64,000 bases of DNA from Asterias rubens (taxonomy: Eukaryota; Echinodermata; Asteroidea; Forcipulatida; Asteriidae). This document shows, piece after piece, positions 22,665 through 34,841 of this stretch. Within the stretch, counting starts at the first letter, position 1, and every line of letters begins with the position of its first letter. Where the stretch lies: contig NC_047063.1 of assembly GCF_902459465.1 (NCBI RefSeq), positions 16,119,343-16,183,342 on the forward strand, read 5' to 3'. The position numbers and the translations under genes are program-made. The notes under the pieces are model-generated. The model saw nothing but the letters and a program-made list of their open reading frames with translations. It was not told the DNA's origin and did no database searches.

Positions 22665-23041
22665 GGATGTAAGAGAAGCTTCATTTTGAGTTTATAAAAA
22701 ACAGGTTTTTGAACGATCTTAATTTGGCCGAACATTTTCAAAAAGGCTGCAAATTTTAATCTTCAGTGTGTAAATCTTATTGTTAAAATTGTGTTAATGT
22801 CAAAAGGTCAATTAATAACAAAAAATTAGTGAGCAGAGAGTTTAGGTAGGCCTACGCTATTTCCAAAAGGATGAAGATAACGTGAGGTCCCCAAATGATC
22901 AGCTGTGCTGGATCCGGGCCACCCTCGCTAAATATTGTTTTAAATAAATAAATTATCATACATAAATCTTACTATTCATAACTAATAATAAACAACTGTT
23001 TGATTATTTAGGCTGAGTGAAGCTGGGGAGCTATAATAACC

Positions 23042-26000
23042 ATGGCATCTAGCATCACCAAGAAACTGGTAATTTTCAAAATTGTGAGATTATAACCCCG
23101 CAGTTCTCCGTGTATTTGAAATCATCTTACTGCCGTTGTCCTGCTGTATATGATGAACTATGATTAACGTCTGTGCCACAGATTTTGAGAAAAAACATAA
23201 ATTATATTCATATTTTGTTAGCTTTTGTTTAGCATTTTCAGTGATTTGAAGAAGTTTTCCTTTTACCTCCAAAGCATAGGCCCCCACATCTTACAAAAAA
23301 ACTTTGGAAAAAAAGAAGAGAGTGCCGGGACGGAAAGGCGCAAACGGAAACTTGTATAGTGTTTTAATTGGCCAGAAGTGCCCCACCCCATACATTAAAG
23401 GGCCAATCATACACCCCATGCCTCGTCTAAAACATTACTTTATTCTTCCGGGGCTGTGCACCACAAGGATGAGCTTGAGTTTGTGAAGAAATTACGGAGC
23501 TTTTAAAAGGGCCATAGGTGAACAAAAATCGGGGGGGGGGGGGAGGAACCTTCGTTCAAAATTTCGTTCAAACGAAGATTTTGTTACATTAATTTTGTCC
23601 TTTTAAAAGATTCCGTAACAAATAGATGAAAACATATTTATGCTAATAGTTTCTAAAATTGTACAATAATGGATCATTATATTAAACAAGGGACTTGTAT
23701 AAAAAGTCCCCCTGTGCATTCATTCGTTGTTATATTCATCGTAGGTGGCTTTGTCAGGCAGATGTAACATACCTCAAAAGATAAGAGTGTTTTCAACATC
23801 AAGGTCAGTATATAGCATGACTTTCGTTACTTATAAATCACTAATGAGTCTGTAATAATGTCATCTCACAATTTTGAAACAAGCCATTGAGTTTTGGGAG
23901 CTTGAATATTACATAATGCAAGAGAATCTGACAAAATAACTACCTATAAAACCCTTCCTCGTAATAAGTCCTGCATGGATGTAAACGCAAAACTGATGAG
24001 ATTCAAAAGCATTGCTGCGCATTGAACATTTTGTGTGCTACAAACATTTGCTATTTGAGTTCTGACCTTTTACTTCAAATATTTATTTTTCACATACACA
24101 TCGCGCAGCTAATTCCCACGGATTGAAATCCCACGATTTCCTGTTAACTTCATGTTTCCATTTAACAATTGGTGCCATACTCCTAACCTAAGAGTTTTGC
24201 AGTTCCCTATGAAGTATGCAAACTGAATTTACCCTTTTTGAAAAGAGCTTAGATTGAAATAATTCAGAAACTTCTTTGTTATTGTAGACAATCTGACTTG
24301 TTACTTGATTGTCCTTCCGTCTATAGATCATCTTTCTCATCATCGGACTATCTTCAAACCATCAGTCATGTTCCCACAATGCATTTCCAACCAGCCATTC
24401 CACAGCTACCCATCCCAACACTACAAGACACCTGTCAACGTTACCTAGCAACCAAATATGCTTTTCTCAGCCTGGAGGAATACAAGAAGACGGAAATCGT
24501 GATTAATGAGTTTGAGAGAGGAGAGGGTCGGGGTGGGTAGACGTTTCTATTTGTCAAAAATGTTTGTTAAACTCTGCATTCTGTGAACATTTCTCAAAGC
24601 ATGTGAAGGAAACAAATCATTTACTTTAACTTGAACACTGGGAGCTTTGCCAAAATCATCTTAAGCCCTTTTCACACTACAGAGCCATTTCCCGGGAAAT
24701 GAATTTCCGGGAAAATCCCGAGAGTTTTTAACCCCAACGCTACCCCAGCAACCGTTCTAACTATCCCATTTTCGTCCGCCGGGAGTGCTATTTCCAAGAA
24801 ATAATATGCACGGTCGTTCCACACTTACGATCAAACCCCAGGAAATGTTGTGAACATGTTAGCCCACGCGGACGTCTCAACAAAAGTTGGGGGCAAGTTT
24901 AAACCCGCCTTTGTTCTAAAAATCTGCTTTATACCAGTAAAAACGTTTTACATCGAGGTTAACTCCCTATAACTGAGCTGGGTTAATTATTTCCTGGGAA
25001 TATTTATTTCCCGGAAATTCCCGGTAGTGTTTTTTTTTTGTGTGAAAAGATCGACCAAAAGTTCCCGGGAATTACCCGGGAAAAAATATAGTGTTAAAAT
25101 GGATTGTGAGTGCATTCCATTAGCTTCCCCGTTGACCCCGCCCGGGTGTGCTCATTCAGGTTAGCCCCTGACATTCAAACGCCAACTTCCCCCATCATTC
25201 AACAATGCTTCTTGTGTGCCCGCCCGGAACTACTTTCTTGTTGTGCTTTCCGTCCATGGATTGACGAAAAGAGCGCAACAACATAATCATTCTCAATTAG
25301 GTAAAACTGCAACGTTAAAATATTGTACAAGCCCACGTTGGAACCAAAGTACTTGTCTTCGAATAATGTTTTTTATTTATTTGAAGTCGCTCTTTTAAGG
25401 GTGAAATTGTGTGTCAAACTTCGCGAAAGTGACCCACTGAAGTACAAACCAAATGGTGGCCATTGCAAATTTTTCGTCGTGACGTCACACAATGGTCAGC
25501 CCCAAGTGACCCGCTCCACAAGCATGGGCACTTAGGGCTGACCCGGGTGTGCCCCCTGAGCACCGAGAATGACGTCAAAGCTATCCGAACGGCACCAGGG
25601 GAGACCCACCCGGGGAAGCAAATCGATTGCACACGTAATAGATCGATTGCACATGGCGACATTGACCGCCATCTTTGATGACAAACAATGGAAAAGTGCG
25701 CACGTAATGTACGCGCACTGCACGACTTTCAACCAATGATACCCCTTCACGGGTGCACATTTCATCAACGATGGTGGCCACTTCAATTTTCTGGTTTGTA
25801 TCGGAGGGTGGTTTCCTTTGTTCATTGCATAACAATGAGTAAAATGCCCTAAAACGATAACTTATAGCTACAGTGAAATATTTTGGTTCCTTTCAGAGCT
25901 AAACAAAGCATTGGTGGAGCAGAACAAGAAAGACACACACACAAGCTACATTACAGGTATTGCTTTGGTTTGCATGTTCTGCTTAATTCCTGTGATGGAA

Positions 26001-28309
26001 GTTGGTGGCCTTAAAAACCACTGTCATCCGGATCCCTCTTCCGGCTCACCTGTGTTTCCTTGATGCTTCCTCTTATTCCTACTGTGTGCCTCTTATTCAT
26101 GTAAGGCCTACCTTTTACCCATGTGCCTTTTATCCATGTGCCTTTTATTCATGTACCTTTTATTCATGTAAGGGACCATGGATAAATTATGTCACGGGAA
26201 CGACCGCGTCGCGACGCGTTCCTTTGCGTGACAAATCGAACAAAAGAAAAACTACGGAGTGGAACGCGTTCTCCTCAACCACCGGGTCTCGAGGAAGACC
26301 CACTGTATAACAAAGGAACAATGGTGTAGGCCGAAAACCACTGTGTAGTTATAATCGGCTTATCTGGGTAGATAAACCCAAGTTGTAGCCCTTTTCACAC
26401 AATAAGTCAAAACACAACCGCAGATTAAAAAATAAAAAATACTACGTCTTTGCACGACCGCCATGCAAAATAATCCCCCAAAGTAAAACAAAGTCAATAG
26501 GAAAAACATCTTACAGTAAACAGTAAAACTATACTCTTTTTTGTACATCCAAGGTGTCCAAAATGTTTCATGTTTGAACAATGAAGCCAACACATTATGA
26601 AGTTTTTCTTAAACACGCTTAATATTTCCCAAGGAACTGCTGAAAACTGTCTTAATCTCAAGGCGGTTGAAACTAATTTCGTAAGCTGTTGCGCAATTTT
26701 TCCAACGGAGGGCGGCTCTCCCGCTATCACATTGTTTAGGAAAGCCCTCTAGCGATCAATGTTTCTTGCATTATAGTTTGTTGCACGCAAAATAACAAGA
26801 CTACTAGGCCTGAATATTGAAAACACTGTGTGTGAGTGTGTAGCTCGATGGAGTGTTTGTGTACTACGATGTAATTGTGCGTTGTGTTTTGTGTGATTGC
26901 GAGCCGGTCAGCATGATTTTGCGGTACCTTTTTGAACGAATCTTGTAAGTGTAATTATCTCTGTAAACACGGGTCCTAATGTAACAATTAGATGTAGATC
27001 TAAATAAGTTGGCGATGATTTCAAATTTAAGAATAATAGTCACCACTTCAACTTGTTATGGCAGTAGCATATTATTGTATTAGCTTTGGCAAACTTGAGG
27101 GTTGGCTGTACATGGACATCTCCAACCCATTGTCTGGTGTATACCTGAGCTAGACCGCAAACACTAATCCTTCACCCCTTCGTGGCTTACTTGCAAGCTG
27201 CCTTGTCCATGTAATCTGAACAACAAAAGGCTCCAACAATAGAGTTCGATAATGAGGGACCTTAAAAATCAGTGAAGCGCTTAATCCATCTTGGGACGGG
27301 CGCGTGACAATTTTTGGGACGGACTCGTTCTGGAACGAGTCTGACCGCGGGCGGCCGCGTTCTTAATTTATCCATGGTCCCTAAGGCCTACCTTTTATCC
27401 TTGTGCCTTTTTATGTATTTGCATTTTATTCATGTAAGGCCTACCTTTTATCCATGTGCCTTTTATTCATGTGTATTTTATTCATGTAAGGCCTACCTTT
27501 TATCCATGTGCCTTTCATGTATGTGCCTTTTATTCATGTAAGGCCTACCTTTTATTCATGTGCATTTTATGTATGTGCCTTTTATTCATGTAAGGCCTAC
27601 CTTTTATCCATGTGCCTTTCATGTATGTGCCTTTTATTCATGTAAGGCCTACCTTTTATCCATGATGTGCCTTTTATGTATGTGCCTTTTATTCATGTAA
27701 GGCCTACCTTTTATTCATGTGCATTTTATGTATGTGCCTTTTTTTCATGTAAGGCCTACCTTTTATTCATGTGCCTTTTATGTATGTGCCTTTTATTTAT
27801 GTAAGGCCTACCTTTTATTCATGTGCCTTTTATTCATGTGCATTTTATTAATGTACCTTTTATTTATGTACCTATTATCCAATTACTTTTTATTCATGTA
27901 CCTTTTATTCAATGTATACCTTTTATTTATGAACCTTTAATTCATGTTCCTTTTATTCGTGTACATTTTATTCATGTACATGTACTTCGATTCCTCGATG
28001 ATTTTTCTTCCCACCTTGTTTCATAATATTGATGGTTTCCCTTTTGTTTTAATTGGCTGTAAAACATAGGTCCGTGGATGGACACATACCTAACGTCCAG
28101 AGATTCAATTCTCACCACAAATATTGCAGTGTTACTGAGTGATGACTCCAGGCCAGCTTACATGCACCAGGTGAGGCTGAAAGTTCATTAGTTGGTCCAA
28201 AGGGGACTGCATTTTCACTATCGTTGTCTCGTTGTCTCGTTGTCTTGATATATAAGTATTAGGGGTCAGTCTGACGGTAAAAAGTGCATCTTTGCACCTC
28301 TCTATACCT

Positions 28310-28376
<67 letters not shown>

Positions 28377-31015
28377 AGTCGACCGAGGTCGGAATCATAT
28401 TGAGGCATGCCCATCCCTGCTTATCAATCATTGGTTGGGAAGATCAGCTGAAAGCACCCCGATGTTCATATTGAAACTACATCTGTATAGCTGAGCCTTT
28501 GTCTCCCCCTGTTTCTCCTTCCATGTTTTGGTGATCTAATGATAAGCAAAGCCTCAAATTCTACACTTCAGAAGTTCTTCTGGATTTTATACTTGACAAA
28601 CCTTCGTTCTTCAAATCTCTTGTCTCTCATTAGATACTTAGAGCAACAAATATCACCGTCTCGTTACTGAGGTTGTTGAAGAGTTTGAGGGAAGAAAAAC
28701 TGGTACCTAGTGTCGTTCATAAGAACCCAGCTCTGACTAACACTCAAGAATTTTGGCGATCTGTTGGGTAAGTTTGCATGTTTCTATCAACATAAATAAT
28801 GTTTATACCTAGGCTTAACACACGATTCTAAACTGCAACAGTGTTGTGTTTCACTTTTACATAATAAAATGTTTGGTCAGGGCACCTCTACAGGGAAAAA
28901 AATAATATGGTGTTCGGCGCTCTTATTTTTCTAACTTACACTTACAGCAAATGTTTGTCTTCAAATCACTTTTATGCAGGTCTATGTCTGCACATGAAGC
29001 CTACAGACACGCATTAAAAAGCAACGTGTATCCCTTAGATATGAGTCAATTTCAACATATTTTCAATGCAACGAGAATTCCTAAACCAATCAGAGATGAG
29101 CTGTTTTGTGACGTGACCCAACGTCATGTGCTGGTGATGTGCAGGGGTCATTTGTATGTAGTTGACGTTCTAGAAGAAGATGGTAAGTAATCATGATGAG
29201 GCAATTTCATCTGACTTTCCGAAATCTGTGGCTAAAATATGCGCTCTCATGAATCAGGGTACAAATCTGAGTTTGGAAGGGTTTTCACAAACTGGGTAGG
29301 GATTGTAGGTTGAGATTGGTACCCAAATATCTTATGAACGAAAACGCGTGTAAATTCGCCGCTTTCATACCATGCGTGCGTGGAGTACATGCTGTATGCT
29401 GCTATTGATGACGATGTGGTAACTTTTGAATGTTTTTTTTCGACGCTGTTGTGACAGCGAGACGGTAGCTACGCTGTGAATGTGCGTCGCGAAAATGTTT
29501 GGGATGAAAAAATAACAAATAAATAACAGACAAACACATCAGAAGTTCTTCGGACATCATTGAAAAACATAGAAAAAACTTTTTTTTTCTTCATTTGTAT
29601 AGCGTATCGATAGGCGTATCGGCGGATCTAAAGAGTGTCGGAACTTTTCGATAGCTTGTCGGCCCGGCACGCTATTTAATGCCTGGCTAGAACGCTGTCC
29701 ATACCATGTCTCAGAAACTTGACCTCACAGTTGAAGTGCAGATTATGGTGCACATTTTGATGGAAGTTTTTGCCGTGTTTTCTAAAAGCTGGTGTGCATC
29801 ATTGGCGCACCCAGTAGAAATCTCAACCTGTTTGTACACACGGGGTGCACTTGTGTTGCGTTCCATAATTTAATTGGCACCAAAAGAGTACTACGCATGG
29901 GCGTGGTGCGCTTGCCGAAATTTAGCAGTTATCATCAAGCATCTGGGGATGGTAAAACCAAAATAAATATTTAAAGGAATAAACTTAAACAAAACCAACA
30001 AAAAAAGCTATATTAGTGTAAGTTGTTGTCGCTTCTTTTGTGTTTTTGTACGTATTTTTCTTGTTGCTATTTAGAGATATCATCCATTTTCTATACAATT
30101 GCTAGTTGTAAGTTCCATGCCCCATGTGGTTTTAAACTTGTATACCAGTCGCTTTTTCATTGTTTTGTACGTATCGTTCTGTTGCTATTGGGTGTTTTTT
30201 GCCCTGCCTATGTCTACAATGTTTTAAAATGTGATCTTGGCCTACAACTAAATATTTAAATTTTCATTCTAAAAGCAATTGTTTTTAGCATTTTCAAATT
30301 TGTATTCAAGTGCATTTTAATCCAACCGTTTTTATATTAAGGTTGCAAATTTAAATGCTATTCTATTTTACTCTGTTCTATTTCTAGACCTATCGTTAAA
30401 GTCTAATAAGTTAGCCTTGCCTGACAAGTTCAGTAGCTTCAGTTTTGACTGTTTGCACAGAAACTTGTGGCTAATGTCTGCCACGCCCCCCCCCCCCAGT
30501 TAATGAACCAAATTGTACACACAAGATGGTAGTAAGCGCTTCGTCGCTTAAAATGGGCACTATACACTGTATAAACATGTGAGCCATCACTGTGGGAACA
30601 TTGTCCCAAAGTGGCACGACCAAGATTACTGTGAAGATGATCTCGTCAGGGGATGAGTCTGTCCTTATCAACCTTGTTGTCTTTATCTTCTTCATCAGGG
30701 AGTATTGTATCTGGACAGATCATCCAAGCTCATCTTCAGTTTATCTTTGATGATTCTGCATCCTCTCCACCGCAGGATCATCCTGTCGGTTTATTGACCA
30801 CACAGGACCGTGACACGTGGGCTCGTCTTCGGAAGCACATTGTAGAATTATCTAAAGGTACGTCAGTATTATGCATAAGGTGCTGAAACACCACAAATGA
30901 GTGTATGGTTAACACAAATAAAATGCATACACATCAAGTCAAAATCTTAAACTCAACATTGTTTTGCTTTGTTTGGATGTTCACAAGCAGCCGCACCACA
31001 CAACTTATAACACGT

Positions 31016-31054
<39 letters not shown>

Positions 31055-33575
31055 GAAGTGTCATAGTGATCAGTTGCACACATTCTTGTCCTTTAACTGA
31101 AAACAGTATTAATTTGTTAAAAATAAACAGATAACCAAGACAACATGACGCTGATAGATTCAGCTCTGTTCTGCCTGTGTCTGGAGGATGACTCAAAAAA
31201 CGATAACTTGGAAGGCTTACTCTGGAGGGGAACGTTTGGAAATGCTGGCAATAGGTGAGTGACTGATTGAACATTCAATTAAGGCCCTACCCCACAATGG
31301 AATCTGCCTATGGATGCTCATATTGACCCATTTCACCTGACGTCATCATCAGAAAATGCGCCATACTGGTGGGCAATTTCACTGTGCGTTTTCATATATA
31401 ACTCTATGCCTATAGACTTATTTGTAATAAGGACAAAAAACAGAAGGGATTCACCGTTAAAGTCTTTGGAAAATGTTTTAAAATGATGTCTCCTCGTTGA
31501 TTGTTAGGTGGTTGGATAAAACAGTAAAGCTCATTATAACAAAAGCTGGACGCACACTTATAAACTGCGACCATTCGTCCCTGGATGGAATGACAATGTC
31601 AAAAATTGCAACCGAGGCCTTTCAAGATTCCATCAACCGCCCTGTTGTGTCACCAGATGGCGCCATACGCAACGCAGATCACTCACAGACAGTCAGGAAG
31701 GTGATTCCCGATGTCCTTTTATTCTTTAAATTTGTGATTCTTCCTTGTAAATAAAAATAAAATAATTTAAACATTAATATGAAATGAGTTTTTTTGATTT
31801 CATAGTCACAAGTAAGAGTGTTTTCTCCACGTATTCTTACAGATCCACAGTATATGAATGTTTGTGGAAAACTATTTACAATTATTTTAAGGTAATCCAA
31901 TAGATTGGGAAACATTCTGCCAATAAAGTGCTGTAGTTTTCAAAGGATTCCTAATAAAAACTTATCTCAGAACAGTTCATTGAAACGAGGAGTCGGGTAA
32001 AAAAAATAATGATTACAAAACTCTAGCCCCATTTTTATTTCATGTTTAGTTAGAGCATTATGAGAAGTTCAAGTTGTCTTCAATGAGTGACCATACCTGC
32101 ATCTTTGTCGAATGTCGATAACTGGCCAGATTCGAGCATAACTGACCTTTTACTTTATCCCCAGCTTGAGTTTAACTTCGATACCGTTATTCGCCAAGGG
32201 ATTGAGAAGGCCAAAGTTGATCACATACAAAACAACCAGCTAAACGTGCAGTCTTTGGACTACAAGAAATATGGCTCTACCTTCCTGAAAGAGTGTAGAC
32301 TGAGCCCAGACGCCATAGCACAACTGGCCATGCAGGTGTGTCATTAATCATTATTAGTTTAGTGACTGATGTTTCACTGGAAGAAGCACATAGCTCAACC
32401 ACCACCAGCAGTCCAGCATTCTCCTGAAGACGAGCAGAGTATATTGTTCGAAACGTCGAGACCAAACCGTCTCTTCTCAGAGCCAACACTCACACAAAAG
32501 AGACTTACACATGGTTGTACCTGCAAGTTTACTATTAATTTATAGTTTCTTCCTAAGAAGTATTGTTCAGTCAAGGAAGATGTATTATTTCTCAAACACC
32601 ATAAAGTATAGTGATGCTCTTGACGGGAATAATTCCAGATAACTGCAAACCTTTGTTCTCGTTAAAACACAGATAGCCTATCATCGAGTGAATGGCAACA
32701 TACCAGTAACCTTTGAGTCTTGCAGTACAGCCCTCTACAAACATGGTCGTATAGAATTGATCTTTCCTGCCACATCAGAGACCAAGAGGTGCGCTGAGGC
32801 ATTCAATGGAAACACTTCAGTCAGTCTAGCAGAGAAAGTCAGTTTGCTTAAAGCATGTTCTGATAAACATAGACAGCTCGCTGCAGAGGCAAAGGCTGGT
32901 AAGTCATAACTTAGACTGCTAACGGAACCACGGCTTCGGCTCCAGATTCGGCTCAGGCTAGCTTGGCCCCGCGGGTGTTTTGGCAAAATTGCGCGTGCTT
33001 CATTCGCGTACACGTTCTGGGCTTCAGACGAGAAAACGGAGCCTGAAGCCGAATCCAAAGCCGAAGACGTGGTTTCGTAAAGGGCCGACACAACCCCATC
33101 TTTGTTTGCTCCCTGTTCACAATGTTCTCCAGGGCCATGTGCTATTTAAGGAGCTTGGATGAGAATGAAGCACCACATGATTTTTAAAAATTAACCTTGA
33201 GTTATTGAAAGACATTAGTGCTTTATGTTTTGTGCCATTCTGACAGGTCAGGGTTGTGATTGCCATGTCTATGCGTTAGGAACAATGGCAATGAAAACTG
33301 GAATGGCCATCCCTAGTGCCATCCAGGACTCTCCCTTTGCAGATCCAGAAATCACGCTGGCATCAGGCACAACAGGGACAAATATTGGTATTGATGGTGC
33401 AGCATATCCCCCTGAGACATGTAGTGGAATAGGGGTGACATATTCCATTGGGAAAGAAGACATGCGATGGGTCGGTACAAGCTACAAGACATCACCAAGC
33501 CTGTCGGACTTTGTAGAAGGTATCCAACAAGCATTTGACGAGATTCATGAAGTCTTGGAAAAAGCCAGCAAATGA
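23042..33575 (+). CDS. CPT2-like acyltransferase paralogue (tandem copy B) with altered active site
   Basis: A second full-length CPT2-type gene with the same exon count and phases as copy A. Exons: 23042-23068, 23745-23803, 24327-24532, 25897-25956, 28070-28170, 28634-28767, 28980-29182, 30699-30857, 31131-31254, 31508-31700, 32165-32335, 32673-32898, 33247-33575. The product is 663 aa, no stops or frameshifts seen. The presequence (IRVFSTSR) is kept, so a mitochondrial location is likely. Trp120 and catalytic His380 are kept, but the loop reads DHSSLDG instead of EHSWGDG. Tyr-Glu-Ser is FES (Phe493), RTETIR is RIELIF (505-510), DRHL is DCHV (Cys560), STST is ASGT (593-596), and the N-x-N-P stretch in exon 5 is gone. 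In this family TET and the DRH arginine select carnitine over choline, so ordinary carnitine use looks unlikely (inference). It could be a neofunctionalised acyltransferase or a pseudoenzyme. The gene model is secure; the function is not known. Confidence 0.9.
24664..25100. repeat. Inverted-repeat region with cccgggaa motifs in CPT2-B intron 3
   Basis: 'cttttcacactacagagcc' with several 'ttcccgggaaa' palindromes at the left pairs loosely with 'tcccggtagtg ... gtgtgaaaag' and 'cccgggaaaa' at the right. It is probably a decayed MITE. No gene was found between 25100 and 25896 either. Confidence 0.5.
26090..26171. repeat. Left part of a minisatellite split by an insertion
   Basis: Units such as 'ttttatccatgtgcc' and 'ttattcatgtaaggcctacc' match the array at 27382-27990. 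In CPT2-B intron 4. Confidence 0.85.
26172..27381. mobile_element. 1210-bp DNA transposon with TAA target duplication (Harbinger-like)
   Basis: The ends 'gggaccatggataaatta' and the inverse 'taatttatccatggtccc' are flanked by TAA at 26169-26171 and 27382-27384. Removing it restores the minisatellite unit 'ttattcatgtaaggcctacc'. A GC-rich sub-terminal zone is present at both ends. No transposase frame was recognised, so it is non-autonomous. Three-base TWA duplications are typical of PIF/Harbinger. Confidence 0.8.
27382..27990. repeat. Minisatellite of tttatcatgtgcc / catgtaaggcctacc units
   Basis: Roughly 30 short units of 14-22 bp follow each other, with higher-order periods near 60 bp built from 'ttattcatgtaaggcctacc' and 'ttttatgtatgtgcc'. 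Long open frames rich in H-V-P-F-I arise from the repeat and are not genes. It ends 80 bp before CPT2-B exon 5. Confidence 0.9.
28311..28372. repeat. (CT)n microsatellite
   Basis: About 60 bp of uninterrupted ct repeats in CPT2-B intron 5. Confidence 0.98.
28408..28633. other. Intron block conserved with CPT2-A intron 5
   Basis: Matches 10498-10720 in order and spacing relative to exon 6, including 'gcccatccctg' and 'atgataagcaaagcctcaaa'. It shows that the two genes are true duplicates that include introns. Confidence 0.7.
31018..31048. repeat. Poly-T tract
   Basis: About 31 consecutive t, 83 bp before CPT2-B exon 9. Confidence 0.97.
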
Positions 33576-34171
33576 CGTTTTGAAAGTTGATCACATTGCG
33601 GTACACACACAATAGTAAACTGCTATAATCACGAAAGTTATTAAAAAAATTCATGAATGGAAATATCAGTCTTAAATACCTTGCACAATCGGTAAAACAA
33701 TCTTCACCCTTGGATGCGGGAAGTGTCAACTAAAGGTGGCACATACGGCACAATTTAAAGGACCCTAATTGAAATATTAAAGCATCGGCTTTTTGTCTAT
33801 TAAAGTCTCAGCTTTTTGGGGAAATCCTTGGATAATTTTGTGCAGTATTTCTTGTGTTCTTTTGTTTGTGTTTATCTTATTTCATTGTCTTTTCTCATTT
33901 TCCTATGTATGTATACATGTATTTTTGACATGTTCTTGCTGTATTTTTATCCGAAAAAAATCGATCCATAAATCAATAAAAATCACTAATCAAGTCATTA
34001 TTTTCAAAGTGAAATTACCTTGGGAGTCAAATTACTCGATATAAGAGCGTTCCACATTAAATAAGAGGGGAACTGGTCGCAGATTGTTTAATACAGGTAT
34101 TTTTCAAAATATATATTGGATGATGTGTATGGTGGAGACTAGTGTTGGTACCGACACGGGAAGGAGACCCG

Positions 34172-34320
34172 GGGTGGATTTCACAAAGAGTTAAGACTAG
34201 TCTTATCTCGAGTTTGGCAGGTAACTCGTCCTAACTTTAATAGGACTAGCCTTAATTTTTTTTAAATATCTGCTAGGACTAGTCCTAACTCTTTGGGAAA
34301 TCGACGGCCGGTCCTCTTAT
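34172..34320. repeat. Inverted repeat related to the ends of the 6975-8133 element
   Basis: 'gtggatttcacaaagagtta' at the left and 'aactctttgggaaatcgac' inverted at the right, with 'aggactag' motifs inside. Similar to 54527-54655. Confidence 0.6.
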
Positions 34321-34451
34321 TAATAAAGGACGAGCAATAGCTAACAATCAATGATAAGATAATGAAAAGCCAATCAACGACGTCTGAAATGAACATTGTG
34401 AGCGCACTTGGATTCTCTACATAATATAAGAGCAAAATGCAATGTCCTTAC

Positions 34452-34841
34452 TTAAAGGCAGTGGACACTATTGGTAGTTACTCAAAATAATTATTAGCAT
34501 AAAACCTTTCTTAGTGACAAGTAATGGGGAGAGGTTGGTGGTATAAAACATTGTGAGAATCAGCTCCCTCTGAAATGCCATAGTCTTGGAGAAAGAAGCA
34601 ATTTTCCACGAATTTGATTTCGAGACCTCAAGTTTAGAACATGAGGTCTCGAAATCAACCATCTAAACGCACACAACTTCGTGTGACAAGGGTGTTTTCT
34701 TCTTTCATTATTATCTCGCAACTTTGATGACCGATTGAGCTCAAATTTTCACAGGTTTGTTATTTTATGCATATTATGTTGAGATACACCAACTGTGAAG
34801 GCTAGTCTTTGACAATTACCAATAGTGTCCACTGTCTTTAA
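34452..34841. mobile_element. TTAA MITE, full copy
   Basis: TTAAAGGCAGTGGACACTA at the left, GTGTCCACTGTCTTTAA at the right. Confidence 0.88.

Larger units (their letters stand above)
16854..23041. other. Intergenic block between the two CPT2 copies, built of transposons
   Basis: No gene was recognised. The region holds the CPT2-A 3' end, TTAA MITEs (17217, 19209, 19596, 21287), a 1-kb foldback element (17777), two hairpins with 9-bp target duplications (19783, 20552) and a TTAA element with a possible THAP remnant (22084). The CPT2-B promoter must lie near its right end. Confidence 0.65.

Noticed and set aside
25414-25835. Overlapping open frames on both strands in CPT2-B intron 3
   Set aside because: They are mutually antisense in GC-richer repeat-like DNA, without signatures or splice sites linking them to CPT2-B.
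27314-28026. Open frames rich in His-Val-Pro-Phe-Ile across the minisatellite
   Set aside because: They arise from the repeat unit in several frames, with no start context, splice fit or family signature.
33352-33729. 125-aa antisense frame over the last CPT2-B exon
   Set aside because: A shadow of the real coding strand.
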